From: Deltaproteobacteria bacterium
Lineage (GTDB): Bacteria > Desulfobacterota > Binatia > Binatales > Binataceae
Assembly (NCBI GenBank): GCA_021780225.1
Contig: JAJXZF010000029.1
Coordinates: 62,001-126,000, forward strand
Direction of reading: 5' to 3'
DNA: 64,000 nucleotides
Part shown: positions 48,420-57,651 of the stretch, piece by piece
How the letters are laid out: each line of letters opens with the position of its first letter
Position numbering within the stretch: position 1 is the stretch's first letter
Notes under the pieces: generated by a model
Seen by the model: the letters and a program-made list of their open reading frames with translations, nothing else
The model's database searches: none
What the model was told of the DNA's origin: nothing
Position numbers and translations under genes: made by a program

Positions 48420-48566
48420 ATGAGCCATCTATTGATGCCGGCAATCGCTTTGGTGATTTTGGGGACCGCTGTTTTCGTGGTCGCTATCGCATTCGCTTTG
48501 CATGAACGCAAGTGCGGTCGAGACGATCGCGGTCGCACAACCCGTCCGATGAACGTTAACGTTTGA
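48420..48566 (+). CDS. Very small single-pass membrane protein, unknown
   Basis: A 48-codon frame MSHLLMPAIALVILGT... to TGA at 48564-48566. It has one hydrophobic segment (about residues 4-27) followed by a basic tail (HERKCGRDDRGR). The position right after the 68-residue membrane gene supports a small cotranscribed pair. There is no strong ribosome binding site, so confidence is moderate. Confidence 0.4.
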   Translation: MSHLLMPAIALVILGTAVFVVAIAFALHERKCGRDDRGRTTRPMNVNV

Positions 48567-48607
48567 GCGAACGGTCCTCCCGCGCGAGCTTCTGACGGCG
48601 CCTGCGT

Positions 48608-48815
48608 CTAGTGTGGCGTCCCGCAAATAAGTTTGCCCTCCGCGTCGATCTTGCGCTCCGCATGGATGCCCGGATCAAGTCCGGGCATGACCAGCTCTGT
48701 GCGTCATTGCCGGGCCCAGACCCGGCAATCCATCCCTTGCCGCCCCGCGGAGGGCGATTTGCGCGCCGAGCTGACAAGGCATCAGATGGAAGTTGTTTGC
48801 GGGACACCACACTAG
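48608..48815. mobile_element. MITE-like element, 208 bp
   Basis: The left end reads CTAGTGTGGCGTCCCGCAAA and the right end, on the opposite strand, CTAGTGTGGTGTCCCGCAAA; about 26 bases match with 3 mismatches. The interior carries palindromic segments (a CCCGGATCAAGTCCGGG type and a TTGCCGGG...CCCGGCAA type). It contains no gene. A CTAG or TA target duplication at the ends resembles IS5-like or IS630-like transposition; the family cannot be decided. Confidence 0.7.
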
Positions 48816-48926
48816 AAGCCCATAACTTCCGTCAAAGCTGAAATCCTTGATCCGCCGTTGCCGCTTCGGCTTTTGCGGTGAGTAGCTTCAATCTGTCAGT
48901 CGTCCTACAAAAAGAGCGAATTTCCT

Positions 48927-48943
48927 CGCGCTGAAATCAGCGC
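48927..48943. promoter_or_regulatory. Palindrome before the HEPN gene
   Basis: GCGCTGA (48928-48934) and TCAGCGC (48937-48943) form perfect 7-base arms around two bases. It ends 17 bases before the HEPN ATG and just upstream of the TGGAG ribosome binding site. It may be an operator or a hairpin hiding the ribosome binding site. Confidence 0.4.
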
Positions 48944-48960
48944 AATCTGGAGCCAATGCT

Positions 48961-49791
48961 ATGCGTATTGTGATGCCGTTGTTCGATTTCGCAAATGAAA
49001 GCGAAGAGGAGGTTCAGTTTTTAAATGGCGCGTATGCGGTCCGGAGGAACGATTTGACCGAAAACGATCCTCGGATCGACTTACCCGGCATTTCGCAAGT
49101 GGATCGCAAATTTATTTCCAACGAACAATGGGCGCTGGTCGCGCAAGATCCCGATTTGAACCGTTACGCGGAAGAAGTGAATCTGCTCCTACTTTCTTTT
49201 AAGATTTTCACACTTGGTAAGCTGTTCATAAAATTCAGGATTTGTGATACCGACACTTCCTTATGCCGAATAATTAAAGACAGGATGGGTTATATTCCAT
49301 CGAATGCAAGTACGAAACTCATAACGCGGAAACAGCTTCAGGAAGTCGCGATCGGATTCGATCGACTCCTCGAAATATACGGCACAAATTCCGATTCAAA
49401 TAGGACGCATAACGCAATCTTTTTTCTATACGCCGCGTATTTCAATACAGCCCACGCATTGAGTTTTTTCGCGCTACTTTTTATCGTTTTGGAAGCACTG
49501 TTCTCGAAGGATCAAGGCGGGAGCGCTACGAAAACGATATGTGAGAGGGTGAGTGCGTTCCTTGAGCGGCGTGAGCGATGCACTTATCCGGAAATCGAAA
49601 AGCTTTACCAGATACGTTCAGAACTCGTGCATGGCCGCAGATTGGCCTCTGACGCCAATGAGAATCTTGCCGTGGCCCACGAGCTGGAGTTCGTCGTTTC
49701 CGAGTGCATGAAAAAAATTCTAACCGATCGGCTTTATTGCCTTTATAACGATCCCACAAAAAGAGAGGAGTATTTTGAAACATTGACGTAA
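48961..49791 (+). CDS. ApeA-like HEPN-domain protein
   Basis: A 276-residue protein. The C-terminal half resembles the ApeA-like HEPN domain: FIVLEALFSKDQGG, a helix VSAFLERRE, then YQIRSELVHGRRL, in which R219 and H224 form the RX4H RNase motif typical of HEPN toxins and defence nucleases. The N-terminal half is not recognised. Base composition is visibly AT-richer than that of the neighbours and codon use differs, suggesting transfer. It follows a MITE and a palindrome. Function as an RNase is inference. ATG 48961 has GGAG upstream. Confidence 0.7.
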   Translation: MRIVMPLFDFANESEEEVQFLNGAYAVRRNDLTENDPRIDLPGISQVDRKFISNEQWALVAQDPDLNRYAEEVNLLLLSFKIFTLGKLFIKFRICDTDTSLCRIIKDRMGYIPSNASTKLITRKQLQEVAIGFDRLLEIYGTNSDSNRTHNAIFFLYAAYFNTAHALSFFALLFIVLEALFSKDQGGSATKTICERVSAFLERRERCTYPEIEKLYQIRSELVHGRRLASDANENLAVAHELEFVVSECMKKILTDRLYCLYNDPTKREEYFETLT

Positions 49792-49906
49792 AAGCCCTGA
49801 ATCAGCGCCGCCCGGCATTTGGTTTTATGAGGCGGAGCGGGGTAGGGTGGCCGGGAAAATGCCGCATGCCCGCGCGTGCGGAGCATCCCGAGCGGAGGCG
49901 CCGATC

Positions 49907-50449
49907 ATGGCCCGATTGCCCTATCTTACCCGCGACGATCTGCCCGAGGCCGATCGCGAAATTTACGACCGTTTCGTGCGGGAGCGGGGCAGCCAGCCCG
50001 GCCACGTCCATCGGATCGTCGCCAACGCGCCCAATCTCTTGCGCCGCTTCCTCGGATTGGCCAACGAACTGCGCAACGGCACCCAACTCGATCCGCGCCT
50101 GCGCGAGCTTGCCCTGATGACGGTCGGACGGATCGCGCAGGCCGAATACGAATTCACCCATCATTGGAATATCTCGCTGCGGGTCGGCGTGCGCCGCGAG
50201 CAGCTCGAGCATCTGGCGGATTTCGAGACCTCGCCGCTGTTCAACGAGCAGGAGCGGGCGGTGATGCGTTACGCGGCCGAGGCCACGACCAACATCAAGG
50301 TGGGCGACGCGGCTTTCAACGCGCTGCGCGGCTTTCTCGACAATCGGAAAATCATGGAGCTGGCGATGAACGTCGCGTTCTACAACGCGGTCGTGCGGAT
50401 ACTTGTGCCGATGGGCGTCGAACTGGAGCCTGGCGCGAAAAAGGACTAA
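49907..50449 (+). CDS. Carboxymuconolactone decarboxylase (CMD) family protein
   Basis: A 180-residue AhpD/CMD-fold protein. PEADREIYDRFV, LDPRLRELALMTVGRIAQAEYEFTHHWNISLRVGV and the helical FNEQERAVMRYA region match the family. The CxxC pair of peroxidase AhpD is absent, so it is more likely a decarboxylase-like member of unknown substrate. ATG 49907 has GGAGG upstream; the upstream frame is not used. Confidence 0.85.
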   Translation: MARLPYLTRDDLPEADREIYDRFVRERGSQPGHVHRIVANAPNLLRRFLGLANELRNGTQLDPRLRELALMTVGRIAQAEYEFTHHWNISLRVGVRREQLEHLADFETSPLFNEQERAVMRYAAEATTNIKVGDAAFNALRGFLDNRKIMELAMNVAFYNAVVRILVPMGVELEPGAKKD

Positions 50450-50619
50450 TACGCGAACGCTCGCTTGATTAGCGGTTTTTGCCGAAATATCCGCAACTTG
50501 CGCGCCTCGATTTACAGGAATCTTCGGCGGCGGACCCTGAAATGGTTGACTTCTTTAGGTGGAAAGTGCGAGTAACGTGCAGGGGTGCCCTTATCTAAAA
50601 TCTAACGCGGAGATCTGCA

Positions 50620-52329
50620 ATGCCAGAATTCGACTTAGTGATTAAAAACGGGATGATCGTGGACGGAACGCTTGCGCCGCGTTTCCGCGACGACATCGGA
50701 ATCAAAGACGGACGTATCGCGAAAATCGGCCGGATCATGCCGCACGAGGCGGCCAAGGTGATCGAGGCCGACGGACTGATCGTCGCGCCCGGTTTTATCG
50801 ACCTGCATACCCACTACGACGCCCAGGTTTTCTGGGACCCGTACCTGACCATCTCGGGATGGCACGGCGTGACCTCGGTGGTGCTCGGCAACTGCGGCTT
50901 CGGTTTCGCGCCAGTGAAGCCAAAGGATGTCGAGCGCGCGATGCTCACGATGGTCCGCACGGAAGCGATTCCGCTGGCCTCGATGCAGACCGCGCTGAAA
51001 TTCGATTGGGAAACCTATCCGCAGTTCATGGACGCGCTGGATCGCCAGCCCAAGGGCGTCAACCTGCTGCCCTATGTGCCGATGAATCCGCTGATGGGCT
51101 ATGTGATGGGCATCGACGAGTCGAAGACCGGCCGTTTGCCGACCGATAAGGAACACGCCGAGATGCGTCGCCTGCTGAACGAGGCGATGGACGCCGGCGC
51201 CTGCGGATGGTCGGCGCAGCGGCTGGTGCCGAACGGACCGGCCTCGGTGCAGCGCGACTATGACGGCTCGCCGATGAACACCGACCTGATGCACGACGAA
51301 ACCTGCATCGAGATGGCGCGTGTGCTCGGCGAACGCGGCGAGGGCTTCCAGGAACTTACGCTGTCGAGCTGGGATCCGAAGGCCGACGCCAAGCACTTCG
51401 AGCTGCTGGCGGAGATCAGCGGCCGGCCGATTATGTTCGAGGTGGTCTCCACCCAGGATCGCTACCCGCATCGCCATCGCAACACGATGAAGTGGCTGGA
51501 GCGCTGCCGCCAGAAGGGCTTGCGCGTTTACGGCCAGGGCGTCACGACCGACGCCGGCCTGAGCTTCACCTTCGAGGACTGGAACCTCTTCGACGACTCC
51601 GACGCATGGCGCGACGCGACCACCGGCACGGTCAAGGAGCGGCAGGAGAAACTCGGCGATCCGCGCCGGCGCGAGGCGCTGAAGAACCAGTTGCCGCGCG
51701 AGAGCCTGATCACCAGCTACTTCGACGAAATCATCATCACCGATTGCGCCAAGCCCGAAAACAAGAATCTCGAAGGGCTGACCCTGCGCAAGGCCGCCGC
51801 GCAGACCGGCAAGCATCCGGTGGACGTGATGCTCGATTTGGCGGTGTCGGAAGAGCTCAAGACCGAGTTCTTCGCTCCGGCGGTCAATCAGAACATGGAG
51901 CTGATGAAAGAGATCATCGAGTATCCGCATATCCCGTTCGGCGTGTCCGACGGCGGCGCGCATACCAAGTTTCTTACGGCGGGACGCTACCCGACCGAGG
52001 GTATCGTGAAATACTGCCGCGAGAAGCAGTGGCTGACGCTGGAGCAGATTCACTGGCGCCTGAGCGCGCTGCCCGCCTTCTGCGCGGGCTTCAAGGATCG
52101 CGGCTTTTTGCGCGAGGGCGCGCCGGCCGACATGGTGATTTACGATTTCGACAAGCTCAACGTGATGCCGATCGAAATCCTGCACGACCTGCCGGGCAAC
52201 GAATGGCGGCGCGTGCAGCGGGCGCAGGGCTACAAGTGGATCATCGTCAACGGCGAGCCCACTTTCGAGAACGATCGCTGCACCGGCGCGACTCCGGGCC
52301 GGCTGCTGCGCCACGGCGTCGGCGCCTGA
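50620..52329 (+). CDS. N-acyl-D-amino-acid deacylase family amidohydrolase
   Basis: A 569-residue metal-dependent hydrolase. The metal-binding HTH motif is H63-x-H65 (FIDLHTHYD), and later GVSDGGAH carries the catalytic aspartate. The N- and C-terminal beta-sandwich parts (LVIKNGMIVDG and VNGEPTFEND) match D-aminoacylase-like proteins. Substrate cannot be told. It is preceded by a 170-bp gap with GGAG before ATG 50620 and followed by a strong hairpin. Confidence 0.88.
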   Translation: MPEFDLVIKNGMIVDGTLAPRFRDDIGIKDGRIAKIGRIMPHEAAKVIEADGLIVAPGFIDLHTHYDAQVFWDPYLTISGWHGVTSVVLGNCGFGFAPVKPKDVERAMLTMVRTEAIPLASMQTALKFDWETYPQFMDALDRQPKGVNLLPYVPMNPLMGYVMGIDESKTGRLPTDKEHAEMRRLLNEAMDAGACGWSAQRLVPNGPASVQRDYDGSPMNTDLMHDETCIEMARVLGERGEGFQELTLSSWDPKADAKHFELLAEISGRPIMFEVVSTQDRYPHRHRNTMKWLERCRQKGLRVYGQGVTTDAGLSFTFEDWNLFDDSDAWRDATTGTVKERQEKLGDPRRREALKNQLPRESLITSYFDEIIITDCAKPENKNLEGLTLRKAAAQTGKHPVDVMLDLAVSEELKTEFFAPAVNQNMELMKEIIEYPHIPFGVSDGGAHTKFLTAGRYPTEGIVKYCREKQWLTLEQIHWRLSALPAFCAGFKDRGFLREGAPADMVIYDFDKLNVMPIEILHDLPGNEWRRVQRAQGYKWIIVNGEPTFENDRCTGATPGRLLRHGVGA

Positions 52330-52355
52330 CGCTGAACGGCGGCTAAAACAGGTTG

Positions 52356-52393
52356 CAAAAAAACGGGCGGCGGATTTCGATCCGCCGCCCGTT
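52356..52393. terminator. Bidirectional intrinsic terminator
   Basis: A 14-bp stem (about 52362-52375 and 52380-52393) encloses a TTCG tetraloop, preceded on the plus strand by a run of seven or eight A residues, which reads as a U tract on the minus strand. It lies between convergent genes (52329 and 52413) and should stop the acyl-CoA ligase transcript and probably the amidohydrolase transcript. Confidence 0.8.
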
Positions 52394-52412
52394 CGCATTT
52401 CACAGTGCGGAT

Positions 52413-54200
52413 TCAGCTCTGCCCGCCGTGGCGGTAAAGCGCTTCGATATCGTCGTGGTAATGCTGTTGCACGATGCGCCGGCGGAGTTTCAAGGTCGGC
52501 GTCAACTCGCCGTTTTCCTGCGTGAACGGATGCGCGAGCAGGCGGAAGTCGGCGATCGCCTCGACGTCGGAAAGCGACTTGTTGATTTCGTGAATCCGGC
52601 CATGAATTAGCTCGCGCAGACGCGGATCGGCGATTGCTTCTTCGGGCGGCCGGCCGTTCAAGCCGAGCTTCGCCAGCGGTTCGTCGAGGTTGTCGAAGTT
52701 CGGCACGATCAACGCCGCAAGATGCTTGCGGCGATCGCCGATCACGCAGGCCTGAGCGATGAGCGGATCGGCCGCAAGGCGGGTTTCAAGATGCGCCGGA
52801 GAAACGTTCTTGCCGCCCGAGAGCACGATGATCTCCTTCTTGCGGTCGGTGATGCGGATGTAGCCGTCGGCGTCGATTTTCACGACGTCGCCGGTGTGCA
52901 GCCAGCCCTGCCCGTCGAGGACCTCCCTGGTTTCCTCTTCAAGCCCGAAGTAACCCTTCATCACGTTCGGCCCGCGCACCAGCAGTTCGCCGTCTTCCAG
53001 CGTTTTTACTTGAACGCCGCGCAGCGGGCGGCCGACCGAACCGACGCGGGTATGGCTATGCAGATTGACCGACACGACCGGGGCCGCTTCGGTCAGGCCG
53101 TAACCCTCCACGATAGGCACTTCGGCGGCGGCGAGCAGGCGGTTGACTTCGACCGGAAGAGGCGCGCCGCCCGAAATCAGATAGCGGATGCGCGCGCCGA
53201 AAATCGCCCGAATCCGGCGGAACACCAGCTTGCGGTAAAGCGCCATTCGCATTTGCAGCAGGGGCGGGATGTGCGCTCCACGATGGCGGTAAAAGGCCGC
53301 CCTAATCCCGGCGGCCAGAGCCCGATGGAAGATGATCCGCCGCGCGAGCGTGGCGCCGTCAATCGATCGCATCACCCGCTGGAATATGGCTTCGAGCAGG
53401 CGCGGCACCGTCAGCACCACGGTCGGCTGGACTTCCAGCAGGTTTTGCGGGATTTGCGCGAGACCTTCGGCGAACGCGATCGTCGCGCCCGCCGCCATCA
53501 CCGTGTAATAACCGGCGGTTCGTTCGAAGGCGTGGGCGATGGGCAGGAACGAGAGCGTCATGTCGTTCTCGCCCAGTCCGAGCGCTTCGAGGTTGGCCTC
53601 GCAATTCGAGAGGATGTTGCGATGCGTGAGCATCACGCCCTTCGGCATCCCGGTGGTGCCGGACGTGTAGATCAAAGTCGCCAGGTCCTCGCCGCCGCCG
53701 CTAATCGATCCGGTCGCGTCGAACTGGCTGATTTGATCGGCGGTGACGACTTCAAGCGTCTCGTCGTCGCTCGCCGCCGCTCCCGGATGCATCGCGATTG
53801 CGCCTTCGAGGTTGGGCAGCTTGCCGAGATCGCGGACCTTCTTGACCATCGCGTCGCCGAACACCGCGGCCAGCCGCGCGCCCGAGTCGTCGAGCACGTG
53901 GCGCATCTCCTCCGCGCCGCTGGTGGTGTAGAGCGGCACGACGACTCCGCCGAGGCCGAGAATCGCCTGATCCATCACGATCCAATGCGGGCCGTTTTCG
54001 GCCAGAATCGCGACGCGATCTCCGGCTCCGATTCCAAGCTTCGCGAGTCCGCCGCGCAGTTTGCGAATCTGGTTGTCGAGTTCGGCCCACGAATGGTCGC
54101 GCCAAACTTTGTCGTGCTTGTCTTTGAGGAACGCTTTGCCGTCGAGGCGGCGCGCCTGGCTTTCGAAAACGCGGGGAATGGTGTCGGCTGGCAGCGGCAT
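52413..54200 (-). CDS. Long-chain acyl-CoA synthetase (AMP-binding)
   Basis: A 595-residue ATP-dependent fatty acyl-CoA ligase. AMP-binding motif LIYTSGTTGMPKGVMLTHRN, the YGLTEAAPVVS segment, and the C-terminal KEIIVLSGGKNVSP are diagnostic. It resembles FadD15/FAA1-type long-chain enzymes. ATG 54200 has AAGGAAG upstream and suits the family; longer starts at 54236 or 54290 are in frame. It is divergent from the P450 gene. Confidence 0.92.
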   Translation of the reverse strand: MPLPADTIPRVFESQARRLDGKAFLKDKHDKVWRDHSWAELDNQIRKLRGGLAKLGIGAGDRVAILAENGPHWIVMDQAILGLGGVVVPLYTTSGAEEMRHVLDDSGARLAAVFGDAMVKKVRDLGKLPNLEGAIAMHPGAAASDDETLEVVTADQISQFDATGSISGGGEDLATLIYTSGTTGMPKGVMLTHRNILSNCEANLEALGLGENDMTLSFLPIAHAFERTAGYYTVMAAGATIAFAEGLAQIPQNLLEVQPTVVLTVPRLLEAIFQRVMRSIDGATLARRIIFHRALAAGIRAAFYRHRGAHIPPLLQMRMALYRKLVFRRIRAIFGARIRYLISGGAPLPVEVNRLLAAAEVPIVEGYGLTEAAPVVSVNLHSHTRVGSVGRPLRGVQVKTLEDGELLVRGPNVMKGYFGLEEETREVLDGQGWLHTGDVVKIDADGYIRITDRKKEIIVLSGGKNVSPAHLETRLAADPLIAQACVIGDRRKHLAALIVPNFDNLDEPLAKLGLNGRPPEEAIADPRLRELIHGRIHEINKSLSDVEAIADFRLLAHPFTQENGELTPTLKLRRRIVQQHYHDDIEALYRHGGQS

Positions 54201-54360
54201 GAGGCTTCCTTCGGCGTCGGCGACTGGCGCAAGCATTTCTAGCCAAACCGCGGCGCTGCGCCAACACGGCGTCCGAAAACGTTTCCACACCGCGCGGCGA
54301 TTGTTCTATTATCTGGCCGGCCGGTGGAGATACGGAACCGGTCCGAGGAGCTTGCCTGGA

Positions 54361-55605
54361 ATGTTGACGATCGACCAGATTGATCTTGCCGACATCGATC
54401 TTTTTACGACCGCCGATATCCATGCGATGTTCCGCACGCTGCGCGAACAGGCTCCCGTCCATTGGCAGGAACGGCAGCCCGGCCGCGGCTTCTGGTCGCT
54501 GACCCGCTATGACGACGTGCTGGCGGCCTATCGCGATCCCGAGGCGTTAAGCTCCGAACGTGGCATCAGCCTGTTTTTCGGCAAACCGCCGGCGGCGCCG
54601 GAACTGAGCGGATTCGGCAAAATGATCATCACGACCGATCCGCCGCGGCATTCCAAGATGCGCCAGGTCGTAAGCCGCCGGTTCACGCCGCACGCGGTCA
54701 AGGTGCACGAGCCGATGATCCGGCGGCTCGCGAAAGAAATCGTGGACGACGTGATCGAGCGCGGGGAATGCGATTTTGTCGCCGATATCGCCGCGCGCCT
54801 GCCCACCGCGGCGATTTGCGAGATGATGGGCATCGGGCGCGAGCATCGGGGGCTGATGTTCGCGATCGCGAACGAAACCGTCGGCCGCCACGATCAGGAA
54901 TATGCGCGCGGCCGTTCCGGTCAGGATGCGGTTTATGCCGCGCAGGCGCAGGCGCACGAATTCTTCGCCAAAGAAGCGGACCGGCGCCGCGCGCATCCGA
55001 CCGACGATCTGATCAGCGCTCTCGTCCACGGCGCGGCGGGCGGCGAGCCGCTTTCGCAAGACGAGATTTCGTTCAACGCGATTTTGCTGGTCATCGGCGG
55101 TCAGGAGACCACTCGCAACGCCACCTCGGGCGGGATGCTCGCGTTGATTCAGCATCCGGCCGAGCGCGAGAAGTTCCTCGCGCATCCCGCCGCGCCGCAA
55201 GCGATCGAGGAGTTTTTGCGCTGGACGTCGCCCATCACGCATATCATGCGCACCGCGACTCGCGAGCTCGAAATCCGCGGCAAGAAAATCCGCGCCGGCG
55301 AGCGCGTGCTGCTCTGGAACGTCGCGGCGAATCGCGATCCCGAGCAGTTCGCCAACCCCGACCGCTTTGACGTGGCGCGCACGCCAAACGATCACGTCGC
55401 GTTCGGGCACGGAGAGCATTTTTGTCTTGGCGCGAACCTCGCGCGGCTCGAGATGCGCGTAATCTTCGAGGAGGTTTCGCGGCGGCTGCCCGATATCGAG
55501 TTGGCGGGGCCGGTCGAGCGGCTGCGTTCCAATTTCGTCGCGGGCATCAAGCGGATGCCGGTCAAGTTCACGCCGCGGGAGGCGCGGGCGGCAGCGTCGG
55601 CCTGA
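54361..55605 (+). CDS. Cytochrome P450
   Basis: A 414-residue class I bacterial P450. The I-helix has VIGGQETTRN, the ExxR motif is EEFLR and the heme-binding signature is FGHGEHFCLG with C355 as ligand. It has no membrane anchor, as normal for soluble bacterial P450s. The ferredoxin at the window start could be the electron donor type, but is far away. ATG 54361 follows a GAGGAG about 10 bases upstream. Substrate unknown. Confidence 0.94.
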   Translation: MLTIDQIDLADIDLFTTADIHAMFRTLREQAPVHWQERQPGRGFWSLTRYDDVLAAYRDPEALSSERGISLFFGKPPAAPELSGFGKMIITTDPPRHSKMRQVVSRRFTPHAVKVHEPMIRRLAKEIVDDVIERGECDFVADIAARLPTAAICEMMGIGREHRGLMFAIANETVGRHDQEYARGRSGQDAVYAAQAQAHEFFAKEADRRRAHPTDDLISALVHGAAGGEPLSQDEISFNAILLVIGGQETTRNATSGGMLALIQHPAEREKFLAHPAAPQAIEEFLRWTSPITHIMRTATRELEIRGKKIRAGERVLLWNVAANRDPEQFANPDRFDVARTPNDHVAFGHGEHFCLGANLARLEMRVIFEEVSRRLPDIELAGPVERLRSNFVAGIKRMPVKFTPREARAAASA

Positions 55606-55750
55606 AAGCGCGAGGAAGCTTCGCCGGACGCTGGCGGGGAACGGTCAGGCCTGCTATCTTCCTTTAGATTTGGTTAATTTCAACAGGCGGTCGATTGCAA
55701 AATTCTAATGATGGCCGCGACCCGGCGCGGCGCGCGCCCGCTTTACGCTG

Positions 55751-56752
55751 ATGCCTTTCTCTGAGAGTTCTCTCGCTTCGTCGAGGCCCGCTCCGGGTCT
55801 CCATCGCTTTGCGATTCTGACCGCGGCGGCGACCTTTGCGCTGATTTTCGTCGGCGGCCTGGTAACTTCCACCGGCTCTGCCCTGGCGGTGCCGGATTGG
55901 CCGCTCGCTTTCGGCCATCTGGTGCCCAAGCTGGTGGGCGGCGTGCGTTTCGAGTACGGCCATCGGGTGGCTGCGGGCATTGTCGTCTGCCTGACGGCGG
56001 TGCTGGCGGCATGGACCTGGATGGTTGAGCCGCGCCGCTGGGTGCGGCGGGCCGCGCTGGCCGCAATCGCGATTATCATCGTTCAGGCGATCCTTGGCGG
56101 CATCACGGTCCTTTACCTGCTGCCGTTGCCGGTCGCGGTCGCGCACGCCGGCACCGCGCAGGCGCTGGTTTGCGTGATGGTTGCGATCGCGCTGTTCATC
56201 AATCCGGAGTTCGGCGCGAGCGCGCCGATCGCCGATGACGGCCGCCGGCCGCGGCTGGGCGCGCTGGCGATCGCGACGTCGTGCGCGATTTATCTGCAAA
56301 TCCTGATCGGCGCGGTGATGCGCCATCTTGGGGCGGGACTGGCGATTCCTGATTTTCCGACTTCGTTTGGCGGACTCATACCGCCTTTCGACTCCATTGG
56401 AATCGACGTAAACTTCGCGCATCGATGCGGCGCGATCGTGGTGACGCTGTTTATCGTCTGGATGGTCGCGCGGATTTTCCGCGGCTATCGCGGAGTGCGG
56501 CAGTTGACCCGTCCGGCGCTGTTGCTGCTCGCGCTGCTGGCGACGCAGATTACGCTGGGCGCATTGACGATCTGGAGCGGCCGCGCGGTCATCCCCACGA
56601 CCGCGCATGTGCTGTGCGGCGCGGGCGTGCTGGCCACCAGCGTCGCGTTGTCGATTCGCGTCTGGGCGCTGGGCGGCTTGGCCGCGCCGGCGGAAGCGGC
56701 TAATCTCCGTTCGCGCGAAACCGCCGCAATGAAGAACAAGGTGACTGCGTGA
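55751..56752 (+). CDS. ctaA: Heme A synthase (COX15/CtaA)
   Basis: A 333-residue protein with eight membrane segments that oxidises heme O to heme A for cytochrome c oxidase. The histidines needed for heme sit in FEYGHRVAAG, VAHAGTAQA, NFAHRCGAI and PTTAHVLCG. GGLVTSTGSALAVPDWPL is typical of the N terminus. It is cotranscribed with ctaB, whose GTG overlaps its stop. No oxidase subunit is in the window. Confidence 0.93.
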   Translation: MPFSESSLASSRPAPGLHRFAILTAAATFALIFVGGLVTSTGSALAVPDWPLAFGHLVPKLVGGVRFEYGHRVAAGIVVCLTAVLAAWTWMVEPRRWVRRAALAAIAIIIVQAILGGITVLYLLPLPVAVAHAGTAQALVCVMVAIALFINPEFGASAPIADDGRRPRLGALAIATSCAIYLQILIGAVMRHLGAGLAIPDFPTSFGGLIPPFDSIGIDVNFAHRCGAIVVTLFIVWMVARIFRGYRGVRQLTRPALLLLALLATQITLGALTIWSGRAVIPTTAHVLCGAGVLATSVALSIRVWALGGLAAPAEAANLRSRETAAMKNKVTA

Positions 56753-57651
56753 ATTCAGAAGCCGCCGCCATCGATACCGGAATGTCCTCGCTTTATGGCC
56801 GCGCGGCGGCCTATGTCGAACTGACCAAGCCACGCGTGCTGCTGATGGTGCTGATCACTACGCTGGCCGGCTTTTACATGGGCGACGGCGCACGCTTCGA
56901 CGTCGCGGTCGCGATCAAGGCCCTGTTCGGAACCGGTCTGGCGGCCGGCGGCACGCTCGCGCTCAATCAATATTTCGAGCGGGCCTTCGACGCGCGGATG
57001 AACCGCACGCGCCATCGGCCGCTGCCTTCAGGCCGGCTCAAGCCGATCGAGGCGTTGCTCTTCGGTCTCGGCGCCACGATCGCCGGCCTCGCGTACATCT
57101 GGGTCGCGGTGAATCCGCTCGCGGCGTGCGTCACCGGCGCGATTACCGCGCTCTATCTCGGCGCCTACACGCCGATGAAGCGTTACACCTGGCTTTGCCA
57201 GATCGTCGGCGCGGCGCCAGGCGCGCTGCCGCCGGTTATCGGATGGGCCGCGGCGCGAAACAGCTTGGCGGCCGAGCCGATGGTGCTGTTCGGCATCATG
57301 TTTCTGTGGCAGTTGCCGCACGCGCTCTCGATCGCGCGGCTCTACCAGCAGGACTACGATCGCGCCGGCTATAAATTGCTGCCGGCCGAACGGGAGTGGG
57401 GCAATCCGGCGAACCTCGCGATGATCGTCGCGACGATCGTGCTGGTGGCGTTTGGAACGCTGCCGACTCTGATGGGCTTCGCGGGACGAATCTATCTGCC
57501 GATCGCGATCGGGCTGGGCCTGCTCATGCTCTTCCACGCGCTCAAGCTGCTGCGCCGTCCGACGGTCGCGGCCGACGCGCGCCGCGTGATGCTGGTTTCG
57601 TTGATCTATCTGCCGATGGTGCTGCTGGTGATGGTGCTCGACAAGGTTTGA
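56749..57651 (+). CDS. ctaB: Protoheme IX farnesyltransferase (heme O synthase)
   Basis: A 300-residue UbiA-family membrane enzyme that attaches farnesyl to heme B. The Asp-rich motif is NQYFERAFDARMNRTRHRPLPSG, and KRYTWLCQIVGAAPGALPPVIGW is family specific. It starts at GTG 56749 overlapping the ctaA stop (GTGA). Its farnesyl donor is the product of the ispA-type gene in the hopanoid locus. Confidence 0.94.
   Translation: MNSEAAAIDTGMSSLYGRAAAYVELTKPRVLLMVLITTLAGFYMGDGARFDVAVAIKALFGTGLAAGGTLALNQYFERAFDARMNRTRHRPLPSGRLKPIEALLFGLGATIAGLAYIWVAVNPLAACVTGAITALYLGAYTPMKRYTWLCQIVGAAPGALPPVIGWAAARNSLAAEPMVLFGIMFLWQLPHALSIARLYQQDYDRAGYKLLPAEREWGNPANLAMIVATIVLVAFGTLPTLMGFAGRIYLPIAIGLGLLMLFHALKLLRRPTVAADARRVMLVSLIYLPMVLLVMVLDKV

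Larger units (their letters stand above)
48567..48960. other. Intergenic region holding the MITE
   Basis: Apart from the 208-bp element, this gap holds a palindrome at 48928-48943 just before the HEPN gene start and no other gene that I can support. Confidence 0.5.

Noticed and set aside
48608-48815. CRISPR or integron-like array at the repeat region
   Set aside because: There is only one pair of inverted ends, with no regularly spaced direct repeats and no cas or integrase gene.
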